Assembly (NCBI GenBank): GCA_013399875.1
Contig: VXAZ01003270.1
Span: 1,043,558 to 1,107,557, forward strand
DNA from: Gymnorhina tibicen
Lineage: Eukaryota; Chordata; Aves; Passeriformes; Artamidae
DNA length: 64,000 bases
Direction: 5' to 3'
Shown here: positions 24,030 through 34,875 of the stretch, piece by piece
How the letters are laid out: the number at the start of each line of letters is the position of its first letter
How positions within the stretch are numbered: position 1 is the stretch's first letter
The notes under the pieces: model-generated
The model's input: only the letters and a program-made list of their open reading frames with translations
What the model was told of the DNA's origin: nothing
The model's database searches: none
Translations under genes and position numbers: made by a program

Positions 24030-24270
24030 ATGGGCACATGAAAAGAAAATTATGGCTACCTATAAAGGTCTAATTAGAGCATCTAGTGTAAATTCTCTGC
24101 AGCTAATCTGGTACAGTTCATAAAAAGCTAACAATAAAAACATAATGATGTGTTGCATTAAATGGGCAATCTTCAGCAAATGGGGCTAAATTAAAAAAGG
24201 TCTATTGGAAAAGTAGGCTCTTTATAGGCCTTAAATTGAGGATAACTCATTAAATACACAGCATGTTTTG
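24030..24270. promoter_or_regulatory. Candidate conserved non-coding element, homeodomain-core rich
   Basis: The block is AT-rich without being low-complexity. It carries GTCTAATTAGAGC, GCAGCTAATCTGG, GCTAAATTAAAAAAGG and GAGGATAACTCATTAAATAC, that is, several TAAT/ATTA cores within 240 bp. No repeat family fits. This texture is common in vertebrate developmental enhancers, but it is not proof. Confidence 0.2.
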
Positions 24271-27200
24271 CTGTTTAGTCCAATAGTGGCTAATGTACCC
24301 TGGATGTGTACTCCTGGGAATGTTTCTGGTCTTGGGAGCAAGTCAGAACTTCTGGTAAAATATTGTAAGTCTCACCTTGAGCACTTGGGGAATACTTGCA
24401 TTTTTTAATGCTTCTTCACAGTTCTGACCCTCATTATATAGCCCAGTCCTGCTGGTGAGCATTTCTTGGCGTAAGCAATCAAAACTGGGACAACTTCTCT
24501 GACCCAGCCTTCATATCCATGCCTGAAATGTGGACATTTGAGAACTCGGCAAAGGGGCGAGTTAATAATCTCGTGTAAAACCTCAGTTCTGACTGAAAGG
24601 AGTAAGTCATAATTACTGTAATTTGAGAGTGCTGAGAGTGCACTCTGAAAACTCATGTCTAGAAAGCCACCAAATGTAAAGACAGTGAGAGCAGAAAGGC
24701 AAATGAATTTATTCAAAATTTTGTCAAAAGGAGAATTTTCCTCAAGCATTGCTTTGACTACACCATTGTCTTTCTGCCTCATGACTGATTTCCCCTTCTC
24801 ACCCACCCCAGACACAAGCTACTTGTCTTTGCTTTGTGGGCTCTCCGGTCAGTCCCTATGTGCTCTGGTTCTGCTGCCACTAAGTGATTTTTGTAGTGGC
24901 CTCTTGGCCACTAATTGAATTTTTGAGAAAGTCCTTCTGCACATTTGAGGAGGCATTTTTCAAATGAACCAAACATCAAGCAAATTTTCTCTCTTTATCT
25001 TCAAGCTCTCTGGAAAACTGTCATGGACAGATCCTTAAACAGTTCAGCAACCACAAAGGAGCCAAGACAGCTTTCCATTTTTCTGGCCATGTTGGTCTCC
25101 TTGTCTGGTGATTTCCTTTGCTGTCCTTCATAGACAGTCCACCTTCAACAGAGAGGAACAATTTTTGGGAGGCTGCTGCTTTGCCATCATCTTTCTTATA
25201 TGATTCCATAACATAAAAAAAATTTAAAAACACATAAAGAAAGGCAAGAGTTATGAGGGTTGGCCATGTTTGCCAGATGAGTAAGAACTCTGAATTCTGG
25301 GGTCTTATCAAAATACTCTGCAGAAAGTGGAGCTCCAGTGACCACTTCCCAGAAGTGCCTTTGAGACAAGCAGCTCTGTTCCCATGTCCCTGAGCAACAG
25401 AGAAAGAAAATAAAAAACTGCAGAGGTCAAGCAGACCATATAGGTGGTTGTTTCCTCCACAAACCTTTCACTGCATACACAAACACAGCAATCAGATGGC
25501 TATGTGGTATAAAAATCTACATGAGCGTACTTAAGGGGGAAAAAAGAGAAAGTAGCAGAGTTTTGTGCATAAATTATCCTTTTCTATGTAAAAGAAACAG
25601 ACTTACCAATTATGTTTACTTCTTTGGAGGCCATTTTAGCAGAGGTCTCTGCTTCCCTGGTGTGACTGCCAACTTTGAGAATTTTTAGGTTGTGGATGAT
25701 TGGTCTAATTGGTTGTAAAATAAACTATTTCAAAGAACTGGCACTTCTCACATCTGCCACTCTTGGCCTAGTGTGTTTGTGATGTATTTGCTGGTAGAGA
25801 AAAATGTTGCTGGACTTGTGTGCACTGGAAAGCTGCAAATTGTTTTGCCTTTCCTTTGTTTCTGTTTATCTTGGTTTGCAAATATTAAGCAGACGTAGTT
25901 CTCAATATGGACAAATGTGCTGCAAAATGCCACTCAGCTGAGGAGATCATAGCTGCTTTTCAATTATTAAAAGCACATGCAGAAGAATAAACTCTCAGCT
26001 AATTTCAGAATGAAGGTTTTCAGCAGATGCATAACCCTAGTGAGGAAAGGTTTAGGTAACAGAAACGCTGATGTGTTTTAACTTACGTAGCAAAACCCCC
26101 AGAGACAAGGAGGGTTGTACGTTGGCACAATCACCACATACAGGTTATCCCTGCATGTCTGAGAGAGTGCCTGTTAAATGCCACATGGCCCAGTTCTTCC
26201 GGTTACACTGGTGACAAGCATGGAGCTTCTTGTGTGTTTGGGTTGGTCTGAAGAGAGAATATGTCTCTGCAGGTCACAGATGAGCAGGAGCTCTGGGCTC
26301 TTTGATAAAAAGAGGCTTTCCTCTTCCTCTCTGCATACTCCTGAAAGCTCTGGAAGAGGGGCAGAGATAAGGGAGTAAGGAAGGATGAGGAAAGATGTGG
26401 CTGCACCTTCCATCCCTACAATTTCTATTTAACAGCCTTCCTGTGAGAAGGGAATGGGATAAACCTTGATAAACTATCTGACTCAAACCCTGCATATCCA
26501 GGAGCCCTTACCAAGGTGTTGTAGCTTAGGACAAAATTTTAGCTATCAGTTGGGATGATGTTCAGAGCAGCTTTAAGGGGTAGAGTGATACACCCTGCTC
26601 CGTGCGAAAATCCTGGCCTCAAGCCCAGGAGACTCACAGGTTCCATTGTGTAATGAGAGCCCATGCCACACTTACCCATCCTACTCCCTAATCCTGAACA
26701 GCGGAAGATGGTCAGGCTGTTCTCCCCACCGCGAGGAACAGCTGGACCACACGCGTGGATGGAAAACCTGCCCCGTCTGTGTACATGCAGGCGCTCCATG
26801 GTTTGCTCATCAGCAGGCACTGGGAGTCTGAGGGCAGGGAATTTGGGTTGTTTTGTTGTTTTGGAATTCAAAGTATGCAAGTGACCTCTTTCAGCTGCGT
26901 GTCACAGAGGACGTGTTTGGGTTGGCTTTATGGTGCAGCAATATCTATAAATTTTCTTTCTTTTGTCAGTTTGTGTCGCAACCTCCATGTTGTTTGAATG
27001 TGCAGGAGGGACCACTGGTGTCTACCAGAGCCATTTGTAAGCATTTTTTTTTTTCCTCTGTCCTATCAAAAGTAAAGCAGTTTAAGTATGGCCAAATATC
27101 CAAAACCCTGACACCATGCAATGGATAAAGTAAATATTTCTGTACTTTATGAAATCAAGGGAGTCTCAGATCCTTTGTAGCTGACTATGTAGTGATATTC

Positions 27201-27624
27201 CTTTTTTGTGCTTTCTGCTTGTTTGTAAATGTGTCTTCTTCAGGAAATACTTCCAATACAGATCTCAAGGCTTACTGTAGGGGAAAAATCCTTCCTTTTG
27301 CTTGTATGACTTTGTGTTCTCTTATACAGTGGAGAGGGAGGATGAGCAGTCCTCTGCAACCTGCCCTCGCAGGACAACATCCCTTCTTTGAGACCAGACC
27401 TCCTGCTTTCTCAGGACTGAGTACATTTGCTCCAGACAGACCTGGGCCAGACTTGCCTTCTGCTTGGTCTTCAGCCTTTCCAGAAAGGTTTACAAAACCT
27501 CATTGGTTCGGGGTTACAGCACCCTCAGGGGAGCTACACAACCATCATCTCATGGCCTAGAAAAATAGATTATTTAGACATATTGTTCTAGAAACATTTT
27601 GAGTCCCAACCAGACATTTAGGGC
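24271..27624. other. Non-coding stretch, no gene recognised
   Basis: Open frames are at most 136 codons (24405-24815, minus) and show no domain. A T run lies at 27043-27054. Positions 26690-26800 contain a few CpGs but no island. No repeat family was recognised. Confidence 0.55.
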
Positions 27625-27680
27625 CAAGTGCTGCTCAGAAGTTTATACAGGCATAACTGCAAGTATGCAGGTCAGTATTT
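27625..27680. repeat. Ancient sauropsid repeat relic (short)
   Basis: GGGCCAAGTGCTGCTCAGAA followed by GTTTATACAGGCATAACTGC parallels the old 'gggccaaattctgctctcagttacaccagtgtaaat' repeat half. Only one half is visible. Confidence 0.4.
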
Positions 27681-29739
27681 CTCTCAGCAAGTATGAATCT
27701 TTTCCTTCTTTATCCATCTTTGAATGCCAATTGTACCAGAGAACTGTGGAGGCTTGAAGATCAATTTTGACATGAAAATAATCAGAATCAATAACAAATA
27801 GATAATAAAATGGTCATCTTAAGGCTTTCTGCTACAGGCATTATCGAAGCATCTTCTAGGTGTGTGGAGGATAAGAGCTCCCTAACATGTGGACTGGTGT
27901 TTTTGTTCAGCCCAATCAGAATTTATAGCAAACCTCATGCCCATTTCTGGGTTGTGACAAGGTAGGGTTGACTTCCTCCAGCTCCTTGTACGGTCTGCAG
28001 AGAGAAAGACTAGGACAGCAGAAGGCCAGTTGTGGTTTGTGCCTTATTTAATGTCCCAATTACTTGTGGGCAGCCTTAAGCTTTCTCCACTCGTATCCTT
28101 GGACAGTCAAACACCACCTGGCCAAATCCTTACCACTCTGCAGATAGGTTTCTTAGCTCAGACATGATGCCTGTTAGTACCATAGGAACAGGTTATGCGT
28201 TGATTTTGCCAAGAGCCAAGCAAAGTGAGTAGCAAACAACATGAGCCCCTTTTTTGATCTTCGGTATCGAAGTGGTAGGGTGATACATTAGATACTTAGA
28301 GTCAGTGGTCTGACTGTAGTCCAAATTATTTATGAAGAAATTAGTAGCCTCCTTTGTAATGGGAATGCCATGTAAAAATACCAGAAGCTGCTTGCCTTTC
28401 CCAGAGGAACCACCGGAAGCTCTTGACTGTGCTATTCCACTTCCAGACGTGAACAGGATTTGGTCAGTGCAGTCCCCACCAGACACTGGTGTTCCCAAAA
28501 CCACCCTGTCCTCACACAGTGCTGCCTCACAGCTGCATCTGTATGGGATGCTTCCTCACTCTCCCTTATCGTTCTGAATCGTCTTCACCAAAGAGCTTTC
28601 TTTCACAGGCCAAAGTTATTCCAGTAAAGCTGGGTTTTATTGTCTCACTTGCAGGTTTTGTGGACAATTATTCACAGGGAAAATATTTATCTTGTTTTTC
28701 CCAATCTCATTTCTACACCTGCCAAATTGCCTCACCCTTTCCAACTCCTTCTAATGCCCTTGAAGATCCCATTGTATCATTTTGGTCCATTTCGTAAGCT
28801 AAAGAATGTATTGGATTGGGCAGGTCTGGATTTACTGCCAACTATGACAGCTAATTCAAATGTCTGCTAGTATCTCTGGGACAATATAATCTTCTAATCT
28901 TAACCAAAATGGCATCAGACTTCTGGCCTGGCTCCGTCATAGTTAGTGTCATTACTGGGAAAAATATTTACTCCATAATGACCAACTTAATTTGTTTTTT
29001 GCAGAGAATTCATACATTTGTGATGGCAAGTTCTAATAATACCATTTCTCTGTTAAACCAGCAGCCCTGAAAGAAAGTGAGAAAGTAGAAATCTCAAGTT
29101 TGTTCAAAAATATTTGACCCCATCATGTCTGAAGGAAAAAAATATTGTGAACATTTAGTCAATGTGTACTATAACTTCAAAAATGTGGTAGTGAATAGAA
29201 TGTTGGATTCCTTTCATTACTTTCTTTCTTAAATCTCCTGGATTGTTTGGGGTTTTTTTAAGCCAGTCTTATGATTTTGTGGTCCAACACTTGCATTTTA
29301 AACTCTGGATATTTACAGTAATTTATGTAATGAATTTTATGGCCTTTTTAAAAACAAGTTTTTATAAAGTATGGATCTTAGGCCAGCTGCCAGATATAGG
29401 AGTATATGGTTCTTCTTGATAAAATCTTGTTGTCGCTGAAAAAGATATATGGTTGCAACAAGATATGAACTGATAGGGGTTTAAGTCCAGCCTCTGCAAT
29501 AACAGAATTTATGTGCAGTTTCCTCCTCTTTAATCAGTGATTAGAGTAGGAATGTGATGCGTTTGAGCCAGTTGGTGCAAACCGTGCTTGTGGGAGTTAC
29601 TTATTTGACATTACTAGGACTAGTTATGACTTTAACCTAAAGATTTCAGCTGATTCCCCTGGGAATTGAATGAGGCCCTAGGGTCTAATCTGTCCTCTTG
29701 GCTGGGGTGCTGCTGTTTCCCCCATATCTGGCTGTAATG
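27681..29739. other. Non-coding stretch, no gene recognised
   Basis: Positions 28870-29480 are AT-rich. Positions 28330-28870 contain overlapping domain-free open frames of up to 103 codons. No transposon, RNA gene or CpG island was recognised. Confidence 0.55.
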
Positions 29740-29830
29740 CCTAGGGATGCTGAACCTCTTGTTGCCCACTGACTTTGACATGAGTTTCTAGCGCTCTGAG
29801 AAGTCAGGCCACACGGATTTGGTACATGAA
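29740..29830. repeat. Ancient sauropsid repeat relic
   Basis: GGGATGCTGAACCTCTTGTTGCCC then ACTGACTTTGACATGAG and GCGCTCTGAGAAGTCAGGCC follow the order of the old 'gggtgctgagcacctgcagctcccattgacttcaatgggag...gcgctcagcacctctgaaaatcaggcc' repeat. It is diverged but collinear. Confidence 0.45.
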
Positions 29831-30087
29831 AGCACCCTAAACTAGGGCATACTTTGATTGTCCTAAGGGCACAAAGCAGTGTGGGTCATTGCCCGTGGTA
29901 CTCTGAAGTAGCTGCTGGTAGGCTGGGAGGGAAAGGAGCTGAGCCAAAAAGAGTGGAAAAGCTAAGAGATCTCTAGAGGGGAAGGATCCAGTTTCCAAAT
30001 CCTTGCACTGGGACAGTGATACGAAAAGTCTGGGGCTGCTGCCCAGGGATGCTGGTCTGAAGGAAAGACTGGCATAAATTAAACATG
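29831..30087. other. Unique flank of the solo LTR
   Basis: Single-copy sequence leads up to the LTR target site. No gene or repeat was recognised. Confidence 0.5.
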
Positions 30088-30093
30088 ATCCAG
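30088..30093. repeat. Target-site duplication, left copy (ATCCAG)
   Basis: The six bases directly before the LTR edge are identical to those directly after it (30616-30621). A 6-bp duplication is typical of beta-retrovirus-like (ERVK-type) integrations in birds. Confidence 0.85.
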
Positions 30094-30615
30094 TGCCACT
30101 GTGTGGCCTGGCTGGTGGAGGAAACCGCAGCTTGTCCCTAAGAGATCCTGGCTCAGGAACTCCTGGTGGTGCCTGGGCACCTCGCGCACAGCTTCTCTCT
30201 CACCGTGCGATGCAGGCACGCAGCCACACTCACACAGAGCTGCCGGCTCCAGCGGTACCAGAAGCAAAGAGTCAGAGGCGGCCCTTGCCAGGGAATCCGA
30301 TGTTTATTCCTGACCAGCTCCCAAGCAGGCCAGGTAGCAAGAGGCTGAGCCTCAGCCCAGCAGGTTCTTATCAAGGGATACAGACAGGGGAGGGACAACA
30401 GCTGAGGGCCAATGTGGTGTGACCCAGGGTTAGAGTGACCGTCTGGCTGCTGACCAACCAGGGGGACTTGATCCACACAGGGTCACAGGGCCAGGTGAGA
30501 GGAATCCTACCAAGTGACTTTGTGGGGGTGTCAGATCTCTGAGTTCACCCACCATCGAGCTCCTGGGCTCCCTGGTCCCCCAGCCATCCCAACTGGTGGC
30601 TCAGGCACCACAACA
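30094..30615 (-). mobile_element. Solo LTR of an avian endogenous retrovirus (ERVK-like), minus orientation
   Basis: The 522-bp unit begins TGCCACTGTG and ends CACCACAACA on the plus strand, so it has TG...CA termini on both strands, and it is bracketed by the perfect 6-bp duplication ATCCAG. Orientation comes from the minus strand: a TATA-like TTGATAAGAAC (30364-30374) lies about 60 bp upstream of an AATAAA polyadenylation signal (30303-30308). That leaves a large U3 at high coordinates and about 210 bp of R-U5 at low coordinates. CpG is retained (about nine CpGs in 30175-30305) while the neighbourhood is depleted, so the insertion looks relatively recent. No gag, pol or env sequence adjoins either edge, so it is a recombined solo LTR. 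The family name is inferred from the 6-bp duplication only. Confidence 0.85.
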
Positions 30616-30621
30616 ATCCAG
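30616..30621. repeat. Target-site duplication, right copy (ATCCAG)
   Basis: This is identical to 30088-30093 and marks the right boundary of the solo LTR insertion. Confidence 0.85.
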
Positions 30622-31018
30622 CATTATAATACATGGGGTGAATTCACAGGAGAAGCTCGCAAAACAAAAACTATGAATGGGTAGAAGTGAAGCCTTGCCT
30701 TATTTACAGAAAGCAGAGTTGATGAGTATGTTGAAAACACATGAAGGTGAGATAAATATCAGCCAAAAAAAAAAGGGGGAGAAGTGCTGGCCCAGCAGCC
30801 TGTCCCTGAGTCTAGTTGTGCCTTGTGGTTTGAGCAGAGCAAGGCAGCCAGGGGGAGAGGAAAAGAAAGTTGCAAGAAGGACCTCTCTGGAAGGATGTAC
30901 ATGAGTGAAAGGAGGTAGCAACCTTTCTTCTCTGTTGACTCCCAAACTGTGTTGGTGGGAAGGCAGGGATAGCCATCATTATTCTGTATTCTTTGTAATA
31001 ATCTTCTTAGGTTACAGT
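30622..31018. other. Unique right flank of the solo LTR
   Basis: No gene was recognised. A short A run lies at 30765-30775. Open frames on both strands (75-93 codons) are domain-free. Confidence 0.5.
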
Positions 31019-31040
31019 TTGGTGTATAGCTATACACCAA
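31019..31040. repeat. Perfect 22-bp palindrome with extended flanks
   Basis: The half-site TTGGTGTATAG is followed immediately by its exact reverse complement (CTATACACCAA), with the centre between 31029 and 31030. Flanking CAGT on the left (31015-31018) can pair with ACTG on the right (31040-31043) if one T/A is bulged, giving a possible cruciform of about 28 bp. No known site is assigned. Confidence 0.9.
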
Positions 31041-31568
31041 CTGTGCAAACTAGAGACTTCCCAGGCAGTGTTCTGAAAGCCAAATTATGCTTTTACTATC
31101 TTTAGTTTTTTCCCTTCTCTTACACTTGCCTCCTATTTCTCTGTATCCTGTTACTGATTCTGCAAGAAAGAAAGACTGAGTGCATTATTCCCAGCTGGGT
31201 AAATCTGGTGGCTCCCTGCTCCTATTGTCCCATCCAGGTAAGCAAGAAGTATTTTGATGGCAAGGAGAGCAAGTAGAAGGGAGGGGTAGAACAGGAAACT
31301 GCATCTGGAAGGTGGGAAAGTTCAGGAAAGCACAGTCATGTAAAGAGAATATTTTGTCTTTAGCACAGTGTGCGTTTGCTCAGAGTAAAATGGAAAGGAA
31401 ATCTCTGAGCAACATTATAAACTTATCTTCCAGCCCTGGTTATGCACACACACATAAATGGCTCAAGTTTCACTCCTGTGGATTATTATTGTATCAGCAC
31501 AACCTTGAACTATATTTATAGTCTTGTAAGCTGCCAAGTTGCAACCTGCTTCTTGTTTTTTCCTGGTG
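31041..31568. other. Non-coding stretch, nothing recognised
   Basis: Single-copy, moderately AT-rich sequence with domain-free short open frames only. Confidence 0.5.
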
Positions 31569-31770
31569 GCAGGCAGCATGGCCTAAAGGGGCGATTGCAG
31601 CTGAGAGTGTCAGTGGAAGAGATTGGAGTCCGGCCACTCACTCTCTGTGTGGCCATGAGCAATTCCCTGCTTCTCCGTACCTCAGTTTCCCCACTGATAA
31701 AAGCAGGAAGGGTTGTTATCCCCAAGGCAATTGTAAGCACATTATTAGAGCTTCTTGTATCTTTGCTGTT
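31569..31770 (+). mobile_element. MIR-like amniote SINE relic
   Basis: GGCAGCATGGCCTAAAGGGG, then GAGATTGGAGTCCGGCCACT, CTGTGTGGCCATGAGCAATT, CCTCAGTTTCCCCACTGATA and finally GTAAGCACATTATTAGAG follow, in order, the tRNA-like head, core and tail of a MIR/CORE-SINE element. The 'tgtgacc...caa' and 'cctcagtttcccc-tctgtaaaat' segments are the most diagnostic. It is diverged, as expected of an element active before the amniote radiation, and is non-coding. Confidence 0.75.
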
Positions 31771-33674
31771 GAACACCTGGTTGAAACCTGGTGGTTACAG
31801 GAGCTGACTACGTGTGATAGCAAAGCTTCTTGTGAGACCCCCTTTTCAGCCGCTGGTGACTGTGAGACAGAGCTGCAGAGGACTCTGGTGTAGGTGCTCC
31901 ATGTGCCTGTGTCTCCGTGAAGGCACCAGGGCCCTGTGTTCACTGGGATTTCTGCAGGGCAGACACATAAGCCTAAAAGGCTCCGCCATTTACAAATGGC
32001 AGATAGGATGCCATGTCTGCATACTTAAGGAAAACTAATTTTCTTTCAGAGACAGGCACGAGGGAAAACTAATTACATTACCTTTTCTTTTCTAACACAG
32101 GTGGTTATATATCGTTAGGAAACGCAAGCAGGTACCGAAGAGGAGAGCAAAGGTCTCTCCGTGCTTGCCAGACCTGTGGGTACCCACAAACAGGAGTGCA
32201 GGTCTGAGGAGGTGGTGGCAAATGCCGGAGCTCACCCTACAGTGGGAAGCTGTGCTGATGAGGCCAGCTGCAGAGTTCACTGAATTTATTTGTCCAATAC
32301 AGAGTTTTCTCACATCTCATGTGACATGACCCTGTTGCCATCGTGCCTGGCCCTCTGGACAGAGTCTTGTTTTGCCAGGGTTCACTTGAAGTCTAAGGCC
32401 TGAAAGGTCACAACATCTCATAGTTATAACTTCCAGCTCCCAGACAGTCCTTTCTTATTGCTAGCTCCTCACTCCCGTTTCTAGGTTTCCTCCCTCCAAA
32501 TGTGAAGCCTACAGAAACCCACTCTTCCTGTTTCCTGTAACAATTTTTATCGGGCTTGTAATGTGCAGTAGTGTCCACTTTGCAACTTCTGTCTGATGGC
32601 AACAGAAAAGTGTTCACAGAATTAGTTGATTATATGTGGTTCTACTGATTTTTTTCTCTTTTTTTCTTTTTCGAAACAAATATCTAGCTCTTTTTTGATT
32701 TTCATTGCCCTTAAAGCTTCTGTCACATCCCTAACCTTAGGGGCTACTCAGACATAGAGAGGACTTTCCTTTTTCAGCACATTCCTGTCCTCCACTGTGT
32801 AGGTCCACGAGCCAAAAGATGATGTGATCTTGGCAGCCCAGTTTTTGTGTTGAAAGTGTGCTTTGTGCTAAGGCTTTTCCCCCTGGAGTCTTCTTTGTGC
32901 ACTCCTCAAAATGATGAAATCAAGGATCGTAACTCAGCAGCTAATTAGAATGATGATAACACCTTATCCTTGGCAGCTTGCCAGTTTGCCTGACTGCAGC
33001 AGTGGTCTCGCCTTGGAGTTTGGTCTCACTTCAATCTCCAGGCCCTTGAGTGCTGTGGTTACTCCAAAGGTGTAGGTCTCCCACCATGGCCCAACCCCGC
33101 CGGGTCCTGTGGCCTCCCTCCCTTTCTGAGATCCCAACATCAAGTTCAGCTCGCCTCTGCTCAGTGGCACATTCAGGGATCACCGACAAGGAGAGAAGTT
33201 GTGCATTGCTGTAAGAGGGAGTGCTTTAGGAGACACACAGACTGCACAGCCTTCCCCCATCACCGGAGGTACTGTGGCTCCTCCTGGGTCACATCCTATA
33301 TCTTACATCTAGATCTCCATCAAGAGCAAGAAAATATCAGAGTTGTCCCTTTCAGGAGCGGAGAAGAGCTGGGAAAGATGAACAGTCACTTTGAGCCTAG
33401 GAGTCCAATAAAATACTTCCCTTCTCCATTACTACTTGTTAGAAAAAAAAAAGGGCACTATTTGAGCCAATTCCTGATTGTAGTTTTTTTGGGGTGGGAC
33501 AAGAGAGAGGAAAGGCTGAGTCACAATTTCTGAGCACTCAGCTCTTCCATAATGCTTCATCACCAAGGATCTTAAAGTGGTTTTGACATATGAATGAGTT
33601 AAATTTCACCACTTCCTAGTCAGGCCAGGAAAACCTTTGCTGTGTTCATTCACAGATGAAATGGAGAAAGCCTT
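31771..33674. other. Non-coding stretch, no gene recognised
   Basis: Open frames are at most 110 codons and domain-free. Positions 32640-32680 are T-rich (TTTTTTTCTCTTTTTTTC). No transposon or RNA gene was recognised. Confidence 0.55.
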
Positions 33675-33745
33675 TAGGTCAGAGTTTTCCAACCTGGATA
33701 CTTCGTGTTAGATACCAAAGCTAGAAATAACTTTAAAATATAGTG
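33675..33745. repeat. Ancient sauropsid repeat relic
   Basis: AGGTCAGAGTTTTCCAACCTGG, then ATACTTCGTGTTAGATACCAAAG, parallels the 'cagattttcaaacctggatgcctaaagttaggcacctaaat' repeat motif common in sauropsid DNA. It is diverged and only one half is clear. Confidence 0.4.
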
Positions 33746-34768
33746 GGTTTTAAGTTCTTTTACTGTCACAGTAACAAAGAAGTACCTGGATTTATTTTGG
33801 ATTTAATACGACTGTGGAATTCAGTAGCCTACTTCTGATCTGGTAACACCAGATATCTCCTCTGCCTCCACCAGAATTATTTATGAAAGGCTGAAGAGGA
33901 GGCAGATTTGCTATTTTCTGCTGAAGGGAGGGTTTCTCACTCTACAAAGTAGTAGCATCCTCCCTTCTTCCCTGTCTTCTTCCCTCCCTCTGGTTTTCTG
34001 TATCCAGAACCATGGTACAAGCATTAGAGATATTGGAGCCTTCAGCACCTTCCACTCCAGAGACACCTCCCATCAGGTTTTCACTCCTTCTACTTCTCAG
34101 AGCTCTTGCATTGAAGAAGCCAGCCCTGTCCAATCACCATCTGCACACAAAGGATAAGAAAATTGCCATGAATCTGCACAACAAAACAATGGCTTGGGCA
34201 CAGTTGAACTGAACTGTCAAGGCTGCTCACCTGGGCTGGAGTTCTCCAGAGAGCTGCCCCCTTTTATCCACCTCCAGCTTCCTTGCCTGGACCTGTCCCA
34301 GCTTGTCCTGGCGCAAGCTAAGGTACCCCCATTGAAATCTGTGCTCAGGAGCTTCCGAGGAGTCACTGTGGGCTATACAGGACCAGGCACAAACCTTTGG
34401 CAGAGTACAAGACCTCCTGAGAAGTCTGTGTTCTCTTCTTCTAGAGCGTGTCTTGCAGGCAGTGCTGCGCTGAGGGGACTTTTGTGACAGTAGCATATTG
34501 CAAGGCACTGTGAGTATCCTCAAGGCTCTGGGCTAAAGTTTATTTTGCCTCTGTATCCCGACTGTCTGAGCAGAAAGGCTGGCTTAGCTTGTAAATGTGA
34601 CTTCACAGAAACATGGCAAAAGACAGAGATACCTTAAGCCAGTAAATGCTTCCAGATGGGGGCATTTCTGGTGAACTTTTTACTTCTGCCTCTAAATGAG
34701 GCACTGTTAGCTTTTTACAAAGATCGAAAAGATTTGAGCCTCAGGTAGGGTTAAGTGTGGTGGGACTG
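33746..34768. other. Non-coding stretch, no gene recognised
   Basis: Open frames of up to 98 codons overlap on opposite strands and are domain-free. No repeat family was recognised. Confidence 0.5.
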
Positions 34769-34875
34769 TCTTTCTTTCTTTCTTTCTTCTTTTTCTTTCT
34801 TTTCTTTCTTTTTCTTTCTCTCTTTCTCGCTTTCTCTCTTTCCCTCTTTCTCTCTTTCTCTTCCTTTCCTTTTTT
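34769..34875 (+). repeat. 107-bp polypyrimidine (CTTT-rich) tract
   Basis: Every base is C or T except one G at 34829. The left part is CTTT tetranucleotide repeat grading into CT/CTTT mixtures. The open frames here (K/E/R-rich on minus, F/S/L-rich on plus) are artefacts of the composition. Such homopurine-homopyrimidine runs with mirror symmetry can form triplex (H-DNA). A second T-rich run lies at 34895-34921. Confidence 0.95.
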
